The translations under genes were made by a program, and so were the position numbers. The notes below the pieces were generated by a model that made no database searches, was not told where the DNA came from, and saw only the letters and a list, made by a program, of their open reading frames with translations. A DNA stretch of 6,230 nucleotides, taken from contig JAEYVN010000285.1 in the NCBI GenBank assembly GCA_023431725.1, forward strand, positions 1 to 6,230. Reading direction: 5' to 3'. Shown piece after piece: positions 4,894 through 6,230 of this stretch. Position 1 is the first letter of the stretch; every line of letters begins with the position of its first letter. Source of the DNA: Pseudomonadota bacterium. GTDB lineage: Bacteria; Pseudomonadota; Alphaproteobacteria; Rhizobiales; Xanthobacteraceae.

Positions 4894-5817
4894 GCGCCCC
4901 CTGTGAATCTCAACCACCTCGATTTCAATCTCCTGCGCGTCCTCGACACGCTGATCGCCGAGCGCAATGTCACGCGGTCAGCCGAACTGCTGCACCGGTC
5001 ACAGCCCGCGGTCAGCAATGCGCTGCGCCGACTGCGTAGCCTGCTCGGCGACGAATTGCTGGTGCGCGGCTCGAAGGGAGGGCTGGTCCTGACGCCACGC
5101 GCAGAGGCGATCCGGCAGCCGCTCCGCGAGGCGATCGAAAAGATCGAGAAATGCCTCGGCAGCGAAACGCAGTTCAATCCCGCGCAGGCATCGGGGACGT
5201 TGCGGCTCAGTGCGCCCGATCGCTTAAGTCTGGCGATCGTGCCGGCGTTGTTCGATCGCTTGCGACAGTTTGCACCCAACATGTCGCTGCACATCGTGAC
5301 CGCAGACCGCACCCTGGCGATGGATCTGCTGGATACCGATCAGACCGACGTGGCGCTGGCCTGGTACGATGAGAAACCGCCGCATCTGATCTCCGAACGG
5401 TTGCGCGACGAAAAACTGTTCTGCGTGTTTCGTCGCGAACATCCCTTGGCGAAGACCCGGGGGCGTTTCGACATCGCGGCGATCCTGTCGTTTCCGCATA
5501 TCGTCGTCAGCGCGACCGGCGCGCGCACCGCGATCTTCGACGAACTGCTGTCGCGACACAATCTGAAGCGCGATCCGCTCGTCTCGGTCTCCAACTTCAC
5601 GGCGGTCCCTTACTTGCTGTCGCGCAGCGACATGATCGGCGTTTTCACCGAACTGGCGTCGAGCGTTTTCGAAAAGTCGTTCGGCCTGGTGAAACGGCCG
5701 GTGCCGCTGGATGTCGCCGCGATCACCACCAGCATGGTCTGGCATGTGCGCAACAAGGACGACGCCAAGCACGCCTGGCTGCGGCGTCAGATCAAGGACA
5801 TCTATCGCGACATTTGA
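4891..5817 (+). CDS. LysR-family transcriptional regulator, divergent from hydrolase operon
   Basis: A 308-residue LysR-type regulator. The N-terminal winged helix-turn-helix spans about residues 10-70: FNLLRVLDTLIAERNVTRSA, then the recognition helix around SQPAVSNALRRLR, and the wing DELLVRG...LTPRA. A linker helix (about 70-92) leads to a two-lobed effector domain (about 98-300) of normal size, with elements such as LRLSAPDRL and DVALAWYD. The N-terminus NLNHLDFNLLRVLD resembles the NodD-like branch often linked to aromatic or carboxylate effectors. ATG 4891 follows an in-frame TGA directly and has only a distant GGGGA upstream; GTG 4903 is an in-frame alternative giving MNLNHLDF. Divergent placement 125 bases from the hydrolase-Bug operon is the classic arrangement for a LysR activator of a catabolic unit. 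The inducer is unknown. Confidence 0.93.
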   Translation: MAPPVNLNHLDFNLLRVLDTLIAERNVTRSAELLHRSQPAVSNALRRLRSLLGDELLVRGSKGGLVLTPRAEAIRQPLREAIEKIEKCLGSETQFNPAQASGTLRLSAPDRLSLAIVPALFDRLRQFAPNMSLHIVTADRTLAMDLLDTDQTDVALAWYDEKPPHLISERLRDEKLFCVFRREHPLAKTRGRFDIAAILSFPHIVVSATGARTAIFDELLSRHNLKRDPLVSVSNFTAVPYLLSRSDMIGVFTELASSVFEKSFGLVKRPVPLDVAAITTSMVWHVRNKDDAKHAWLRRQIKDIYRDI

Positions 5818-5833
5818 CGCGCCGGCGGCGACA

Positions 5834-5886
5834 GCGTTTTCGAACGAAGTGGCACCGGTCGCGTGAAGAAAACGCGTCAACAAAAA
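5834..5886. repeat. Dispersed dyad repeat (Bradyrhizobium-type intergenic element)
   Basis: The arms GCGTTTTC (5834-5841) and GAAAACGC (5868-5875) are perfect reverse complements around a core with CGAAGTGG and ACCGGT, followed by GTCAACAAAAACGCG. I recall a very similar sequence (GCGTTTTCGAGCGAAGTGG, an ACCGGT-containing core, then GAAAACGCGTC) repeated many times between genes of Bradyrhizobium, Rhodopseudomonas and relatives. It fills most of the 74-base gap between the convergent LysR and tgt genes and may serve as a bidirectional transcript end. Copy number cannot be seen here. Confidence 0.6.
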
Positions 5887-5891
5887 CGCGC

Positions 5892-6230
5892 TTACCGTGG
5901 CGGGATATCGCCCTCTTCCCAGCCGGCCTTCACCGCAGCACGATAGTCGGTGAAAGTCCCGGCCGCGATCGCCTCACGGGCGCCCAGCATCAGCGCCTGG
6001 TAATAGGCCAGGTTGACCTGCGACAGCAGCATTGCGCCCAGCGTCTCGTTGGCTTTGACGAGATGATGCAGATAGGCGCGCGAATAAGTCCGTGTCGGCG
6101 CGTAGGAGCTCTGCTCGTCGAGCGGTCGCGGATCATCGGCATGCCGTGCATTCTTCAGGTTGATCGGCCCATGCCGGGTGAAGGCGAGGCCGTGGCGGCC
6201 GTTGCGGGTCGGCATGACGCAATCGAACAT
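5892..6230 (-). CDS. tgt: tRNA-guanine(34) transglycosylase, C-terminal part (partial)
   Basis: The last 112 residues of queuine/preQ1 tRNA-ribosyltransferase; the start lies beyond the right edge. The enzyme swaps G34 in GUN anticodons for preQ1 during queuosine synthesis in the cytoplasm. The fragment opens MFDCVMPTRNGRHG, which holds the nucleophilic aspartate (D3 of the fragment, D280 in the Zymomonas enzyme) and arginines at positions equivalent to 286 and 289. INLKNARHADDPRPLD and YSRAYLHHL follow, then the usual C-terminal helices. The zinc-binding CxCxxC...H of the family is absent: an ungapped alignment places S41, Y43, T46 and V72 at the four ligand positions. The reading frame is intact and flanking residues are conserved, so this is substitution, not frameshift. 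It converges on the LysR gene across a 74-base spacer containing a dyad repeat. Confidence 0.93.
   Translation of the reverse strand: MFDCVMPTRNGRHGLAFTRHGPINLKNARHADDPRPLDEQSSYAPTRTYSRAYLHHLVKANETLGAMLLSQVNLAYYQALMLGAREAIAAGTFTDYRAAVKAGWEEGDIPPR

Noticed and set aside
5224..5883. - strand open frame of about 219 codons opposite the LysR gene
   Set aside because: It is the antisense shadow of the effector domain of a LysR regulator and runs into the dyad repeat.

Overview
The window looks like chromosomal DNA of a GC-rich alphaproteobacterium, most likely the Bradyrhizobium / Rhodopseudomonas / Tardiphaga group (Nitrobacteraceae). Three things point there: the Tgt fragment at the right edge, a small four-cysteine protein of a type I associate with Bradyrhizobium, and a dyad repeat at 5834-5886 that I recall as dispersed in these genomes. 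The assignment rests on recognition, not on a search.

Layout. Bases 1-649 hold no convincing protein gene but are rich in structure: a spaced inverted repeat (32-58), a textbook intrinsic terminator (186-224) with no gene in front of it, two adjacent GC dyads (263-288), a perfect 21-base operator-like palindrome (476-496) and a stem-rich element (551-622). A small GTG-start membrane protein (650-811, +) follows. It converges on an unrecognised 130-residue protein with a TTG start (845-1237, -). A 65-residue CxxC/CxxC zinc-ribbon-like protein (1498-1695, +) comes next, then a hairpin-rich convergent spacer.

The core is a minus-strand operon read from 4765 down to 1856: a Tat-exported amidohydrolase of the COG3618 type, a Bug/TctC-type periplasmic solute-binding protein, and a cytosolic COG3618 amidohydrolase resembling 2-pyrone-4,6-dicarboxylate hydrolase (LigI). 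A divergent LysR-type regulator (4891-5817, +) faces it across a 125-base spacer containing overlapping -10-like sequences and a T-N11-A dyad that runs into the regulator's start codon. The inferred unit is a scavenging pathway: a periplasmic hydrolase acts on a lactone or ester-like carboxylate, the Bug protein captures a carboxylate, and the cytosolic hydrolase processes it after import. The LysR protein probably senses a pathway compound. No membrane permease (TctA/TctB) is in the window.

At the right edge, convergent with the regulator, is the C-terminal part of tRNA-guanine transglycosylase (Tgt). It keeps the catalytic aspartate, but all four positions equivalent to the family's structural zinc ligands are substituted. 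I see no CRISPR array, insertion sequence, phage gene, tRNA or rRNA.
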